Shown in pieces: positions 33,522 through 43,657 of a DNA stretch of 64,000 nucleotides (its first letter is position 1; every line of letters begins with the position of its first letter). The notes below the pieces were generated by a model that worked only from the letters and a program-made list of their open reading frames with translations, had not been told where the DNA came from and searched no databases. The position numbers were made by a program, and so were the translations under genes. The DNA comes from Symbiodinium kawagutii (taxonomy: Eukaryota > Sar > Dinophyceae > Suessiales > Symbiodiniaceae). The stretch is from contig VSDK01013809.1 in NCBI GenBank assembly GCA_009767595.1, positions 66,652 to 130,651 on the forward strand, read 5' to 3'.

Positions 33522-33650
33522 GCATTTGGCTACGGGTCAAGCAGTTAACCAATCAATAATGAGGGATATTAAGCAGCAAGTTCATAGGAAAAACAATGGT
33601 TAATGATGGGGAACGAGGGGAACTAACGGTTTTGACCCACTGACATTTCT
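33522..33650 (+). mobile_element. MITE2 copy beside an exon
   Basis: TTTGGCTACGGGTCAAGCAG ... ACGGTTTTGACCCACTGACA. Confidence 0.75.
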
Positions 33651-33701
33651 GTGAAAGCAAGTAAGATTCACTTAGAAATGGTTTCAAGTAAGCTTCACAT
33701 G

Positions 33702-33806
33702 TGTGTTTCTGAAAGTGGAGGCATCCCAAAAAATCGTTGGCTTATTACTATAAACAAATGCTATTCGATAATTTAGGGGTAGCCTATTGTGAGAAACCCC
33801 CCATGA
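33702..33806 (-). mobile_element. MITE1 copy
   Basis: GTGTTTCTGAAAGTGG ... CCTATTGTGAGAAACCCCCC, diverged. Confidence 0.65.
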
Positions 33807-34008
33807 CATTTGATCCTCTTACCGCAGGAATTGCATCAGCAGCAAAGGCCTGATGGCCAGCCTCACACATTACCAGCCACCAGCCACCGCAGCTCGGAAC
33901 CACAACCATCACAAACCATCATCAGCCATCATTCAACTAACCATCATGCACCATGATGTGACCATCATTCAATTACAATTTACCCATGACTCAACCGTGA
34001 TTGATCTG

Positions 34009-34120
34009 GTGGTTTCTCAAAATGGTGGTACCCCCAAGTCATACCATCTAAATCATCTAAGTATACTGGTAATAAACAAACCATTTACGGGGTCCCCTAT
34101 GGCTTAACAAACCCCCAACC
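34009..34120 (+). mobile_element. MITE1 copy beside an exon donor
   Basis: GGTTTCTCAAAATGGTGGTA ... CCCCTATGGCTTAACAAACC. Lies directly inside the intron that begins at 34127 on the minus strand. Confidence 0.75.
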
Positions 34121-34127
34121 AGGGAAC

Positions 34128-34235
34128 CTGTGGCATTCTTTTCAATGACAAACAAGTCCCACGGACTCTCACGCAGTCGGCTGTCATTTCCCGGGTCGCT
34201 ACAGCTGTTCGCCATGGCGCCTCCTCCCCTTGTGT
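34128..34235 (-). CDS. Five-exon minus gene, fourth exon
   Basis: From CGCAACCAG|ACA to GCCACAG|GTTCCC. In the phase set by the previous exon it reads EEAPWRTAVATREMTADCVR and VRGTCLSLKRMPQ; a second frame (LRESPWDLFVIEKNATG) is open too and would fit the alternative frame of the exon upstream. A MITE1 copy begins about 8 bases after the donor. Confidence 0.5.
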
Positions 34236-34482
34236 CTGGTTGCGCCAAGCATGATCAAGCACATATCATGACGAACCGAATCATTAGGAACACTAGATCA
34301 ATCACAGATCAACCATATATCAAGCAATTCCTCAACCATATATCAAGCATATTCTTCTGAAGCACTTTCTCAACCAAATCAAACTTTATGGAAAACCATG
34401 GGTTTGTATACGAAAAAACTAGGATTTTCGCAAAAACCCTTGGAATGCAGTCGGGATACTCCCCCACGATCCACCCATCAAC

Positions 34483-34559
34483 ATCCCCTGGTCTCCCAGG
34501 GTCGACTAGGCAGCTCCGGCCCCTGGGTGTCTGCGCCCTGGAAGCTGATGATCCAATAC
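34483..34559 (-). CDS. Five-exon minus gene, third exon
   Basis: Acceptor CACTGCCAG|GT, donor GGGGAT|GTTGAT. The phase from the second exon gives IGSSASRAQTPRGRSCLVDP GRPGD; the alternative frame reads WIISFQGADTQGPELPSRPW. Both are open across the exon, so which is used decides the downstream frame. Confidence 0.5.
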
Positions 34560-35205
34560 CTGGCAGTGGTACCTATGAACCATCCAAGGTGATGGTCAGA
34601 GCCATTGTTCATAGGGGAAACTGGCCATCATCCAAGTTAGTCCGCATGGTCATTGGGGGAAACTGAGGGAACATCAGAGCCATATATGGCCATTATGACT
34701 TAGGGGAAACGGGCTATCATTTTTACAGGGGAAACTTCATCATCCAGGTTCATAGCCACCATTAACAGGGAAACTGGCTGAAACTGGCCGTTTCTAGCAG
34801 GTACATAATTTTTGGACGAAAAAAAAACAGTGGAAAACATCAAATCCTCCCACCCACACGTAGAGAAAGTGCTCACGAGCTGTCGTAATTGAGGAATCCA
34901 TTTAGGCATGACTAGCACCAAGATGGTCTCTGAATGCTTCCCTTGCGCGTGTTTGTTGGGCTTAGTGCAGCTTGTTTGGAACCATATCCTCACCCTTCTA
35001 GGATCAAGAGACTGAAAAAACAGCTAAGTTGATAAAGGGCTCAAAGATCTGACTGAGACCCAACAAGAACAGCAGCTGACATTGGAATTGCAACACACTG
35101 TTCTTCTGGAGTGCATTTGGAGGGAGAGGTGCTAGATAGTATGACTGATGCTGAGGCAATAGGAGCAAGTAGGCTTCTGCAAAAACAGAGCGCTCCAGTC
35201 AATAC

Positions 35206-35327
35206 CTGCTAAGAGCAAATCCCACACTGATTCAAGATCCTGTTGAGCATGGTTGGCCCCAAGTCCAAGAGCCTGCTGGCAAATCTTTCGGTATCCATCG
35301 ATGTAACCTCGGCAACGCAGGCAATGG
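35206..35327 (-). CDS. Five-exon minus gene, second exon
   Basis: 122 bases from TCTATCGCAG|C to TTAGCAG|GTATTG encode HCLRCRGYIDGYRKICQQAL and NHAQQDLESVWDLLLA, a helical segment with an early Cys-x-x-Cys. Phase fits both neighbours. A second minus frame is open until a TAG at the donor. Confidence 0.6.
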
Positions 35328-35509
35328 CTGCGATAGAGAGGTGTAAAACGCCACGCTAATCAGCCTAGGCTAAGAAGGATACATCCAAGTTACCATGAAA
35401 TAGTAAGTAACCAACCCCTATAATGGGAAAGGAAGCATAGGGAATCATACTTAACTTTACGATGTTTATTGTTGCTTCCGAATGGCTGATGCTGAGATAT
35501 GCACCCCAC

Positions 35510-35560
35510 AGGTCCTGGTTGTAGACCAGTCCAAACTGCTCACCGTGGAAGCAGCCAACG
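35510..35560 (-). CDS. Five-exon minus gene, first exon seen
   Basis: 51 bases from GTTTCCCAG|C to GGACCT|GTGGGG encode VGCFHGEQFGLVYNQD. It ends two bases into a codon, completed by the next exon. An alternative donor four bases downstream exists. Earlier exons probably lie beyond the MITE1 at 35.6 kb. Confidence 0.5.
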
Positions 35561-35607
35561 CTGGGAAACTCTTGCTACATCAAACCCTAAAGACATTCTG
35601 CTGCATA

Positions 35608-35712
35608 CATGCGTGCTTCTGAAAATAGGGTCCCCACAAAACGGATGGCTTATTTGTATAAATAATTGATAGTGGATGATTTGGGGGTACCCCTATTTTA
35701 AGAACCTCCCAC
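35608..35712 (-). mobile_element. MITE1 copy
   Basis: CTTCTGAAAATAGGGTCCCC ... GGTACCCCTATTTTAAGAAC; about 50 bases upstream of the exon starting at 35560. Confidence 0.75.
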
Positions 35713-35924
35713 ATATATCACATCAATTTTACACCAATTATCACCCATCTGATTGCCTGCACCAAGCGACATGCATACCATAGCGTTCAAGAGAAATCAT
35801 CACCAAACCAGGTCAATTGTCAGTCTGTAGCCAAACACCCCGAACGACATGCCGCGGGACAGAACATGCAACATCAAGTACAGTATCCCGGGTATCCTAC
35901 CGATGGGTTTTCCTCGACTTCCAA

Positions 35925-36090
35925 TTATCTAAAAATCCCCCAGGCTTCGTTTTGGAAACCTCTGCCACTCCGAGATTTTGGGGCACCAGACCAACGCTGT
36001 AGTACGGCCTTAGAGGAAGTCAAGTGCAGCAGTTGGTCATCCATGTTGTGGATACCACCTTTGAGCTCTGGCGGTGCTCCAGATGCCAGC
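35925..36090 (-). CDS. Possible exon region
   Basis: Minus frame GIHNMDDQLLHLTSSKAVLQ, RWSGAPKSRSGRGFQNEAWG up to a stop. Acceptor-like sites occur at CTCAAAG|G and CTCTAAG|G. A plus frame (35866-36252) is open too. Could supply an upstream exon of the five-exon gene. Confidence 0.35.
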
Positions 36091-36293
36091 CATAAACAAC
36101 TTTTGAGCCAGCACATGGTTGTCCTAAAAGCAAGGATCTGTGGATGGTTGGGAGGTACCACTGGTACCACCATGGATAAACCAGTACAGATCCAGAACCA
36201 CAACTCTCTAGTCACATGGATCTGGGTCAAACAGTTTGCATTTGAAATATGAGACGATAATAAAGCACCCATGTTTGAAAGGCACCATGCAAT

Positions 36294-36385
36294 TGGTTGT
36301 TTCTTAAAATAAGGAACCCGAACATGGTTGGTTTCCTACTTAAAAAATAGTATAAAGGATGATTTGGGGGTACCCATAGTGCCAA
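36294..36385 (-). mobile_element. MITE1 copy
   Basis: GTTTCTTAAAATAAGGAACC ... GATTTGGGGGTACCCATA; right end eroded. Confidence 0.65.
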
Positions 36386-36492
36386 CAACGATCTGACCAA
36401 CTAGTGTCCACCATCTGCAATAGAGAAATGAAAAATCAACCCTTTGTTGCACCACACTTTCAATTCATTCATGCTAAAAGGATCTTTTTTGT

Positions 36493-36789
36493 GTGAAGTT
36501 GCTGCAATCAACGCACCCAAACCTGATCTTTCTTGGACCAATCACATCACTTGTGAGCTGTCGGCTGTCCATTGGGCCATCTTTGGGAAGGGTGCCTGAT
36601 TCCAATGGTCGCAACCAACGTGCTTCCGAATTTGATGCTAAAGATGACCAATTTGAACAGGGTTTTTCTGGGTCTCTTGTTGACCCATGTGACCTGCGAG
36701 AAAAACCTTGTGGAAAAGCCGTAGCTGGTTCATGGCTCACTGATGGGTTTCATTTTCACCAAACCCGTTCAGCAGTGCTCCAAATCTGA
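36493..36789 (+). CDS. Possible 98-residue coding frame, strand uncertain
   Basis: Plus frame includes EFDAKDDQFEQGFSGSLVDP and CDLREKPCGKAVAGSWLTDG; no ATG start near the upstream stop. The minus strand is open for 88 codons. No family recognised. Confidence 0.35.
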   Translation: MKLLQSTHPNLIFLGPITSLVSCRLSIGPSLGRVPDSNGRNQRASEFDAKDDQFEQGFSGSLVDPCDLREKPCGKAVAGSWLTDGFHFHQTRSAVLQI

Positions 36790-36899
36790 CATTTCATCCC
36801 ACTATTTGCCTTCCGCAAGTATTTGTATCCCCAAAAATCCATAAATAGTACCATTTCCCAGCATCAAACCACCATTTTTTGAACCACCAACAGCCACCA

Positions 36900-37121
36900 T
36901 CACCCAAGGTGACCCACAGTACCAGGGCCCCCCTGGGCGCATGTGTCCTTGGATCCCCCGACAGGCGCAGCTCCAGACAGGTCTGGCGCACCACCAAGGA
37001 GGCCTTCGAAAACTGGGTGAAGCTCATGGCCTGGGAGCTGGTGAAACTGCAGCGAAACTCCGCCAGTTTTTGGGGGCCGTGCGCTGGGGAAGATTCGTGG
37101 CCATGGCAGGATAGGTGGTGA
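36900..37121 (-). CDS. Strong coding island, strand not settled
   Basis: Sharply GC-rich with GC-ending codons. Minus frame after AATCTTCCCCAG|C reads KLAEFRCSFTSSQAMSFTQF and SKASLVVRQTCLELRLSGD. Plus frame after CACCCAAG|G reads TTKEAFENWVKLMAWELVKL. An exon is near certain; minus is preferred because of the acceptor and the 144-codon open frame (36794-37228). Confidence 0.5.
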   Translation of the reverse strand, partial: SPPILPWPRIFPSARPPKTGGVSLQFHQLPGHELHPVFEGLLGGAPDLSGAAPVGGSKDTCAQGGPGTVGHLG

Positions 37122-37267
37122 AGAAATTTGTGGTCCATGGTTATAACCTTGTTATAACCTTGAGATGCTGAGTCATATTCTAATGACAGTGATGTTTTTG
37201 GGTCAATGGTGAATTCTGATGGTAACAATCATTGCCACGAGATGTACGGTGGGCTCCATTCTCGACC

Positions 37268-37378
37268 CGATGGGTGTTTAACATAGGGAACCCCCAAGTG
37301 GTTGGCATATTACTATGAATGGTCTTTAAACTGGATGATTTAGGGGTCCCCTATGTTCAGAAACCACAGAAACCACCG
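37268..37378 (-). mobile_element. MITE1 copy
   Basis: GTGTTTAACATAGGGAACCC ... GGGTCCCCTATGTTCAGAAA. Confidence 0.7.
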
Positions 37379-37829
37379 AATGGCGTTGTTTGAAGCGCTG
37401 TGGTTTTCAACGTATCAATACCAGTCGAATACGAAGAATCTGGAGTAGGCAAGTTCTAAAACGGATCTGATGTGATAAGTGAGAAAAATCTGCTATGATA
37501 TTTGTTGATAGTACTAAAAAATGAAATCCTCAAGACTGCATCAATGATGATCGGTCAAGGTTCTTACAATGATGATGTATGATGTTCATTAGCTATATGA
37601 CTATGATGATTCTTATTAGCAACAATCTTTGAACAAAACTATATCAAACAATTTTGTGGTTAATGATAATTAATATTAATTAACAATAGTAATGATGATC
37701 ACGATGGTAATGATCACCACTAATTGGTTCGAACAATACCAACAATGATCGATCATAATGTCCAGCAAATTCTACAGGTCTTGAACACATTGATTCAGGT
37801 GATTCCATGATGTCCAACAACAGAACCAC

Positions 37830-37950
37830 CATGGCTGTGAGTCAAAACCCTGTACCCCTGGTTCCCCCATCATTAGCCATAGTTTTGCCTATTCTTGTTA
37901 GTGATTATCCCTATCAGTTGGTTACAGAAAATATTGCCCCATTGCCCCAT
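37830..37950 (-). mobile_element. MITE2 copy, right end eroded
   Basis: ATGGCTGTGAGTCAAAACCC, CCCTGGTTCCCCCATCATTA, then GATTATCCCTATCAGTTGGT. Confidence 0.65.
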
Positions 37951-38029
37951 TGATCAACCAGCATCAGTGGTGCACGTGTGGCGCTCGTTATGTGTGGCAG
38001 CGTGGCACCCCGTTTGCTGGCAAGGTCAC

Positions 38030-38079
38030 TGGCCACAGATGATGTTCGATTTGATGACTGTCTCCTGTGAGGGGCTCGG
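38030..38079 (-). CDS. Fatty acid desaturase-type exon with QIEHHLWP box
   Basis: Encodes GDSHQIEHHLWP and then a GT donor (TGGCCA|GTGACC). QxxHH followed by LWP or LFP is the third histidine box of membrane fatty acid desaturases, whose histidines hold the di-iron centre. The 5' edge is CATCAG|CC at 38079 or, more typical, CTCACAG|GA at 38064. The first two histidine boxes should lie in exons at higher coordinates; I did not find them with certainty. Confidence 0.6.
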
Positions 38080-38113
38080 CTGATGCTATGCCAACGAATG
38101 CGTAACCTGGTGA

Positions 38114-38181
38114 TGGGTAAGCAACAACGATAATACCAGCGTTTATGGGGTAAGCAACAACGATAATACCAGCGTTTATGG
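38114..38181 (+). repeat. 33-bp perfect direct duplication
   Basis: TAAGCAACAACGATAATACC and the following bases are repeated exactly once, offset 33 bases (38118 and 38151). Confidence 0.9.
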
Positions 38182-38188
38182 ATGAACC

Positions 38189-38310
38189 ATATGGCTATGG
38201 GTCAATATTAACCAACCAGCTTATCAAAGATTTACCACAATAATACGGGAAAACAAAGCTTAATGATGGGGGAACCAGGGGTACAGGGTTTTGACCCCCC
38301 GCCATATTGA
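38189..38310 (+). mobile_element. MITE2 copy
   Basis: ATATGGCTATGGGTCAATAT ... GGTTTTGACCCCCCGCCATA. Confidence 0.8.
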
Positions 38311-38361
38311 ACAAGCATGATTGGTTGGCTAAGCAAATTGATGAAATCAACTGGCTTCCAC

Positions 38362-38456
38362 CTGGGATTTTACATCATCATTGTAGTCAACACCGACAGC
38401 TTCTTCATAAACGGAATGTCTTATGTGGATATATGGCTGTTCCTCACCCTGCATCC
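38362..38456 (-). CDS. Exon island open on both strands
   Basis: Minus: CTTCACCAG|GG to TCCCAG|GTGGAA encodes EEQPYIHIRHSVYEEAVGVD. Plus: a hydrophobic frame (GFHLGFYIIIVVNTDSFFIN, then YVDIWLFLTLHPW) ends at CCCTG|GTGAAG. Both have good splice sites. The minus strand is listed because the desaturase-type exon is minus, but its phase does not join to it. Confidence 0.4.
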
Positions 38457-38639
38457 CTGGTGAAGATCCCACCAGCCGAGGTAGTCTGACGTTGGGATGT
38501 TTACCTACCCTGTTTGAGGAAGGTTTAGCCCACGGCCGGAACAAACATTTCCACGAAAATCACCATACAATCAACCGGCAAGGGGGGAACATATTTTCTG
38601 CACTACGTGAAATCACTTCTGGCAAATGTTCCTAACATG

Positions 38640-38860
38640 AACCGTCAATTAACCATCAATTAACCATCCATTCACCATCAGCTAACCATCAGCTAACCAT
38701 CCACTCACCATCAGCTAACCATCAGCTAACCATCCACTCACCATCAGCTAACCATCAGCTAACCATCCACTCACCATCAGCTAACCCATGCAACATGAAC
38801 CATCAAGATGGTTAGTTAACCATCAATTAACCCTCCGGTAACCATCCATTCTCCATCACT
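38640..38860 (+). repeat. 33-bp array of 11-bp monomers
   Basis: CCATCAGCTAA, CCATCAGCTAA, CCATCCACTCA repeat as a 33-base block at least three times between about 38676 and 38785, flanked by looser ACCATCAATTA copies. Confidence 0.9.
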
Positions 38861-38866
38861 AAACAC

Positions 38867-38954
38867 TTGGCTTGATGTCCCTCGAGGCGCCAGTTTCCCG
38901 GACGCTCCATGGAACATGAGGAAGTCCATCAACCAAGCAATGGGATTGCGAAAC
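38867..38954 (-). CDS. Possible exon, maybe desaturase gene
   Basis: Acceptor GCTTTCTCAG|G and donor AGCCAA|GTGTTT enclose FRNPIAWLMDFLMFHGASGK. The hydrophobic stretch would suit a desaturase, but no histidine box is present, so the link is by position only. Confidence 0.35.
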
Positions 38955-39806
38955 CTGAGAAAGCATTAGGAAGTGCGAGGTTTCCCAGGATCCTTCATGA
39001 TTCCAGGTGGGTATGTGCCAAAACAAAGGCACTCCCAAAACCAATGGTTTCCTGGTGAGATGATCATTCTTGCGTGGGTGATTGGTTTCCGTATTTTCGC
39101 ACATACCAAAAAAATAAGCAAAGAAAGTAAGGCACCTTCAACGGCAAAGCCATCCTTTTTGATAGGTCCTTGTGTGCTTCATCCACATTGTATGAGTACT
39201 TTACAAACCCAGTGTAATTATAAGAAGGAACACTCAAACAAGAACTGGGTAGGGTTCAGTTGAGGTACTCTCAAAGGGCTGCTGATGGAGTTTTGCACAC
39301 TACAAATCTGGAGCTTCATCTTGAAGTGGAGTGAGGTGTATGAAGGGGTCTGAGATGGTCACTGTACCAATTGAAAGGAACCAACGCGTCGATTCTAAGG
39401 TTCACGCTGTCAACGTTTTTAAACATGTTGTTATTTTTTCCTGGAACACAAAACAGAACAACAGATTTACATGTTCCGCAAGATCAACGAATGCTTTGTC
39501 ACTACCTTCGACACAAATAAAATAGGATGGTCAAAGCACAGTAGAGTCCTGCAGAGTCATCCTTTGCAGAACCCCTGAAAAGATCTGGGGCACAGTCCAC
39601 TATGCCACTATGCCAGGTGGATGTTCCAGGTATACGGAGTTCCAGGACTTTGATAACTCAGCATCATGCATCACTGTAAACTTACACATATAATTCACCA
39701 CCAAAGGTCGGTGACATTCGCTGAGTCATCTTCATTGGAGAAGCCATGTACGGAGTAACCATGGTGCTCCGTAGGCTCAACCATCTTATGTCATGGGAAG
39801 GAACAC

Positions 39807-39902
39807 CTGGGTGTTTCTCAAGCCATAGGGGACCCCCAGTTATCATCCAGTTTATAGATGATTTATAGTAATAAACCAACCATTTTTAAGAAACCACCAC
39901 CT
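39807..39902 (+). mobile_element. MITE1 copy, CATAGGGG subtype
   Basis: GTGTTTCTCAAGCCATAGGG ... AACCATTTTTAAGAAACCAC; the GGGTCCCCTA part of the right end is missing. Confidence 0.7.
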
Positions 39903-39989
39903 GAACGGGAACTGGTTTATCATGGCTGATGGATGAAGCGACACTCACAGAAACTGTGGAAACCGGATGAAACCGGACAGAAACCGGAC

Positions 39990-40140
39990 CATGCACCATC
40001 TCAACCACTCGTCTGGTTGGTGCTTCTTTTCTCCATCCCCAACAAACATGTTCGTCAAATGCCCTCATCCCCGGGAATGCTGCGCACTTTGCGGACAGAG
40101 TCAGTCTGCCATGTAGACTTCCCCCCACTATTGCAGAGAT
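39990..40140 (-). CDS. Possible coding stretch
   Basis: Minus frame LGISAIVGGSLHGRLTLSAK, then CAAFPGMRAFDEHVCWGWRK. The plus strand is open as well and has a pyrimidine-rich acceptor (CCCACTATTGCAG) in the same place. Unresolved. Confidence 0.3.
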
Positions 40141-40487
40141 CCCCAGGAATGGTTGAAAATACATAACTAGTTAAAACCAGCAACCATGAATTCATATGAA
40201 TACAGTAAACCTTTCATGGAATCACACACATGGTGACATGCCAAGTTGATCAGCCTTGACACCCCATCTGACATTGGAATGATCCGATTCAACAATTTGG
40301 GTCAAAGAATAGAAAACACATTCGGACCTTTCAGAGAATGACGTCAACATCTCACTGATGCAGGAAATCAACCATCTATTCACATGACATACAGCATGGT
40401 GCTATGAACGCGTACCTTTGAACGTGTACTTGCAATCATTTCCCTGGCCTCTTGACAAAACGTTGGTTCCGCAATCGAGATTCTTGG

Positions 40488-40602
40488 CGGCTATGGGTCA
40501 GTTCACCATGTACCCCTGGTTCTCCTATCATTATTTTCCTCATTGGTTGGTCATTCTCCCCCATGAACGTTGCTTGGTTAACTGCTTGACCCATAGTCCA
40601 AC
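40488..40602 (-). mobile_element. MITE2 copy, followed by a partial second copy
   Basis: CGGCTATGGGTCAGTTCACC ... TGCTTGACCCATAGTCC; a second right end (TTGACCCAGCTCGCCACATG, 40665-40684) touches the exon donor at 40682. Confidence 0.75.
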
Positions 40603-40681
40603 TCGCCACATTTTCCATATAAAATTGGTTGGTCCATCTCCCCCATGGTTGGTTGATTAAAGCCTTGACCCAGCTCGCCAC

Positions 40682-40815
40682 ATGGCACCGCCAGCCTGGT
40701 CCACCAGAAATTGATCCACAGAATCTCCACCAGCGCTGTTTCTCGCCCAGCAACTCCAGGTTAGCAGTGCAGGCCAGTTGGCCCACCACCCACTCTGACA
40801 TGTCCTTGAACACCT
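40682..40815 (-). CDS. Exon of unknown protein, adjoining MITE2
   Basis: 44 codons from GTCTCCTGCAG|AG to TGCCAT|GTGGCG: FKDMSEWVVGQLACTANLEL, then LGEKQRWWRFCGSISGGPGW. Codons are GC-ending and the protein character is strong. The intron begins GTGGCGAGCTGGGTCAA, which is a MITE2 terminus, so the element appears to supply the donor. Confidence 0.6.
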
Positions 40816-41194
40816 CTGCAGGAGACCCCCGGGGCAGTTTTGGCCAAAAAAAGATGTTTGTTTTATCATTTCTTACCATTCAAAACATGGTATTGGCCGA
40901 AAAAAATGTTTGTTGGGCCTGAAGTCGATGGAGTTTTGAGTCAGCAAGGGGCGATCATCTGAAAGTGTAGATAACTTACTGGCAAAACGTGCACCCCACA
41001 AGGTCTTTGGGGGTATCTAACAGCAACCAAAAGCATTGATGAGTACAGGGAGTTTTCACGTTGTTGCAAGTTGTCTTTGTACATACTGCGCAGCACCAAT
41101 ATAGGAACCAGTCATTGGAACTTCAACCATGCGTTTGCCGAGATCACACTTCATCGTCACCAAAATCTACCATTTGGGTAGTTTGAGCAGTAGC

Positions 41195-41275
41195 TCCTGG
41201 CACCGCTCCCCCTCTAAAGGGCCAGGGCAGGATACCCCTGGCTCCCAACCGCTTCCTCCCAACCACAAACCCTGA
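41195..41275 (+). repeat. Dispersed GC-rich repeat (CTCCTGGCACCGCTCCCCCT)
   Basis: Shared with 42168-42212, 27630-27715 and, diverged, 2068-2128: GCTCCTGGC, CTCCCCC, GGATRCCCCTGGCTC and CCTCCCAACCAC blocks in the same order. Non-coding dispersed family of unknown kind. Confidence 0.65.
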
Positions 41276-41471
41276 TCCTTGCACACGAAGGGTTTAGGGT
41301 GGACTGTGGTCAGCTACATAGCTCTGCATCCTCCGCACACATGCATCCTGATTGAGTTCGCACCATACAGTTGTAATTTGGGTTTCGACCCCTTATAGGT
41401 GGCAGTTAGCCCAGGCCAGAAATTACTTATGAAACAACTTGTAGCAGGTTAGGAGCCCAGATTGGATTTCC

Positions 41472-41570
41472 ATGTGAGTATTTCTCAGAATAAGGGTACG
41501 CCTAAATCATCCTTTGTCAATCATTTGTAAAAGTAAATGTGTAAACTAACCATTTTGGTGGTACCAAATT
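41472..41570 (+). mobile_element. MITE1 copy, right end lost
   Basis: TATTTCTCAGAATAAGGGTA at the left, then AACTAACCATTTTGGTGGTA. Confidence 0.6.
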
Positions 41571-41772
41571 GAAAAGTAAAACATTTGGGAGACACGTTTA
41601 TACAAGCAAAGGAAATCATCAAAATTACAAAACACATGGCGGCATGCCCTTTTTCAGCGGCGTCAAAGAAATCACATGCCATGAAACGACCACACCTTGC
41701 GACCTCAAGCAACAAACACAGCCATACGTGATGCTGTTCATAAGATTCATAAGTTTTGTGCCCAAAACTGTT

Positions 41773-41888
41773 CTGGTTGGTGGTTGAATCACCCCGGCAT
41801 GAAACATATGCGCAAGTCAACCAACCAACCATGGCTGGTAACACGTACTAGGGAAGAAAAACATGTCAATCAAACCACCAACCAGTAG
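41773..41888 (+). mobile_element. MITE3 copy
   Basis: CTGGTTGGTGGTTGAATCAC ... AATCAAACCACCAACCAGTA. Confidence 0.8.
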
Positions 41889-42318
41889 TTAATTAACCAT
41901 TGCTATTGATGAGTATATATCCCCTATAATCAACCATTATCAACCACTACTAACTACAGAAAAAATGTCGATCAAACCACGAATTTAACCATTACAAGCA
42001 GTATTGGTCCCTCTCCCGAAAAAAACAAAAAAACACCAGAAAAAAAAAAAAAAACACTCATCCTTCTTAGGCCTGGTGGGTCCGGAGTCTACCAAGATTT
42101 CTATACCCCGGCGATGATCGACCAAACGAATCTACAGTTTGGTGAACCGGCACCCCTGGTGGCTCCTGGCACTGCTCCCCCTTTAAAGGGCTAGGATGCC
42201 CCTGGCTCATTGCGAGCTGGGGCAGCTGGCTTTAACCAACCAATGTCATGGTGGATAATGACCAACAAACGAATAGGGGATAATAGCCAACAAGAATGGG
42301 GGATATACCAGCTATACA

Positions 42319-42440
42319 TGGCTATGGGTCAATATTAACCAAACAATAGTAGGGGATAATGACCAACGAAATATAGCGAAAATGATGGTTAATGATAGGG
42401 AACCAGGGGGACTAAGGGTGAACTGACCCACAGCCATATA
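42319..42440 (+). mobile_element. MITE2 copy
   Basis: ATGGCTATGGGTCAATATTA ... GAACTGACCCACAGCCATAT. Partial copies lie on both sides (42240-42318 and 42480-42590). Confidence 0.8.
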
Positions 42441-42784
42441 GCTTACTTTGAGCAATCATCCCCTAATGATCAACCATTGCGCGTCAACCAAGGTTCATGG
42501 GGGATAATCACCAACAATAATAAAGTAAACAATGGTTAATGATGGGGGAGCCAGGGGGACGAAGGGTTTTGACCCACAGCCATACGGTTCATTGTGATAT
42601 TGAACATCTTTGATTCAAGATGGCTTGCCATTCATCATGGTGCATTGATCATATACCAATCCACCATTGTCACCATTTAATCAGGTGATTGATTCTGATC
42701 ATTGGTGTAATCATCATTCCCAAAATGCTCAAATCCAATCTGGGCGCTGGGAACAGCCATGATACCAATCAACCATTCCTTCAC

Positions 42785-42853
42785 ATCGTGGCGATCGTCC
42801 GCACGTGCCTCACGATCAGCCGCCCGGATGTGCTCCGGCATGTAATGCTGCAC
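42785..42853 (-). CDS. Exon of unknown protein
   Basis: 23 codons, phase 0 at both ends: TTCCACTGCCCAG|GTG to CACGAT|GTGAAGG, encoding YMPEHIRAADREARADDRHD. A charged helix. Confidence 0.6.
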
Positions 42854-43414
42854 CTGGGCAGTGGAAGAACATCAGTGGAAGAGATGAGATGTAAAAAATC
42901 CACAAATGAACCGATGTTTTAAAGCCTATTTGTGGTATAGAAGCTAAGAAGGTATACTTAATTGATGGGTTTTTTACATTGCGGTAGACTTGATTGACGT
43001 TCAATTCTCGTTAATCTCACACATGAAACTGCACTTGATGATGGCTATGGATGTTTGATGGTTAATTGTTGTTGTAGTTCATATCTCCATTTGAGAGCAC
43101 ATAGAATCGGTATCGACGGCTAGCCATCCACTGACAGCACCTGCACAATCCACTGATGAGTGATCAAATGTGCGATGAGGTCCTGATAACGACCGCACTA
43201 CGGAAATCTCTTCATCAGGGATTATCCAGTCAAAACCATGTGTCCGGTTAGGGTCTCAATTCTATGCGCATGAATAAGTTGGCACATGTGAAACCAACAG
43301 ATTGTGGGATCCATATTAATGAACCACCATCCGTTGACCCACTTAAATCGCCAGTGATTTACCATGAAACAGCCGGGGAGTTTATGAAACAGCTTGATTT
43401 CCAAGTAGTTTTTG

Positions 43415-43455
43415 GTTGTCGTTGTCCTTGCCGTTGTCACTGTCGTTGTTGTTGT

Positions 43456-43506
<51 letters not shown>

Positions 43507-43575
43507 CGTTGTCCTTGCCGTTGTCGTTGCCGTTGTTCTTGTTGTTGTTCTTGTTGTCCTTGTTGTGGTTTTCGA
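43415..43575 (+). repeat. (TTG)n microsatellite
   Basis: Imperfect GTT/TTG repeat; the Cys-, Val-, Leu- and Thr-rich frames over it are artefacts. Confidence 0.95.
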
Positions 43576-43657
43576 TCCCTCAGAATTCAACCATATAACT
43601 GGCATATAACTGGCATTACTGGCCCTAAGGACAGCTCCTTGCACCCCCCCGTAGCAC

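Noticed and set aside
38973-39263. 96-codon plus frame as a gene
   Set aside because: Its first half is a degenerate MITE1-like sequence (CCAAAACAAAGGCACTCCCA) and there is no coding signature.
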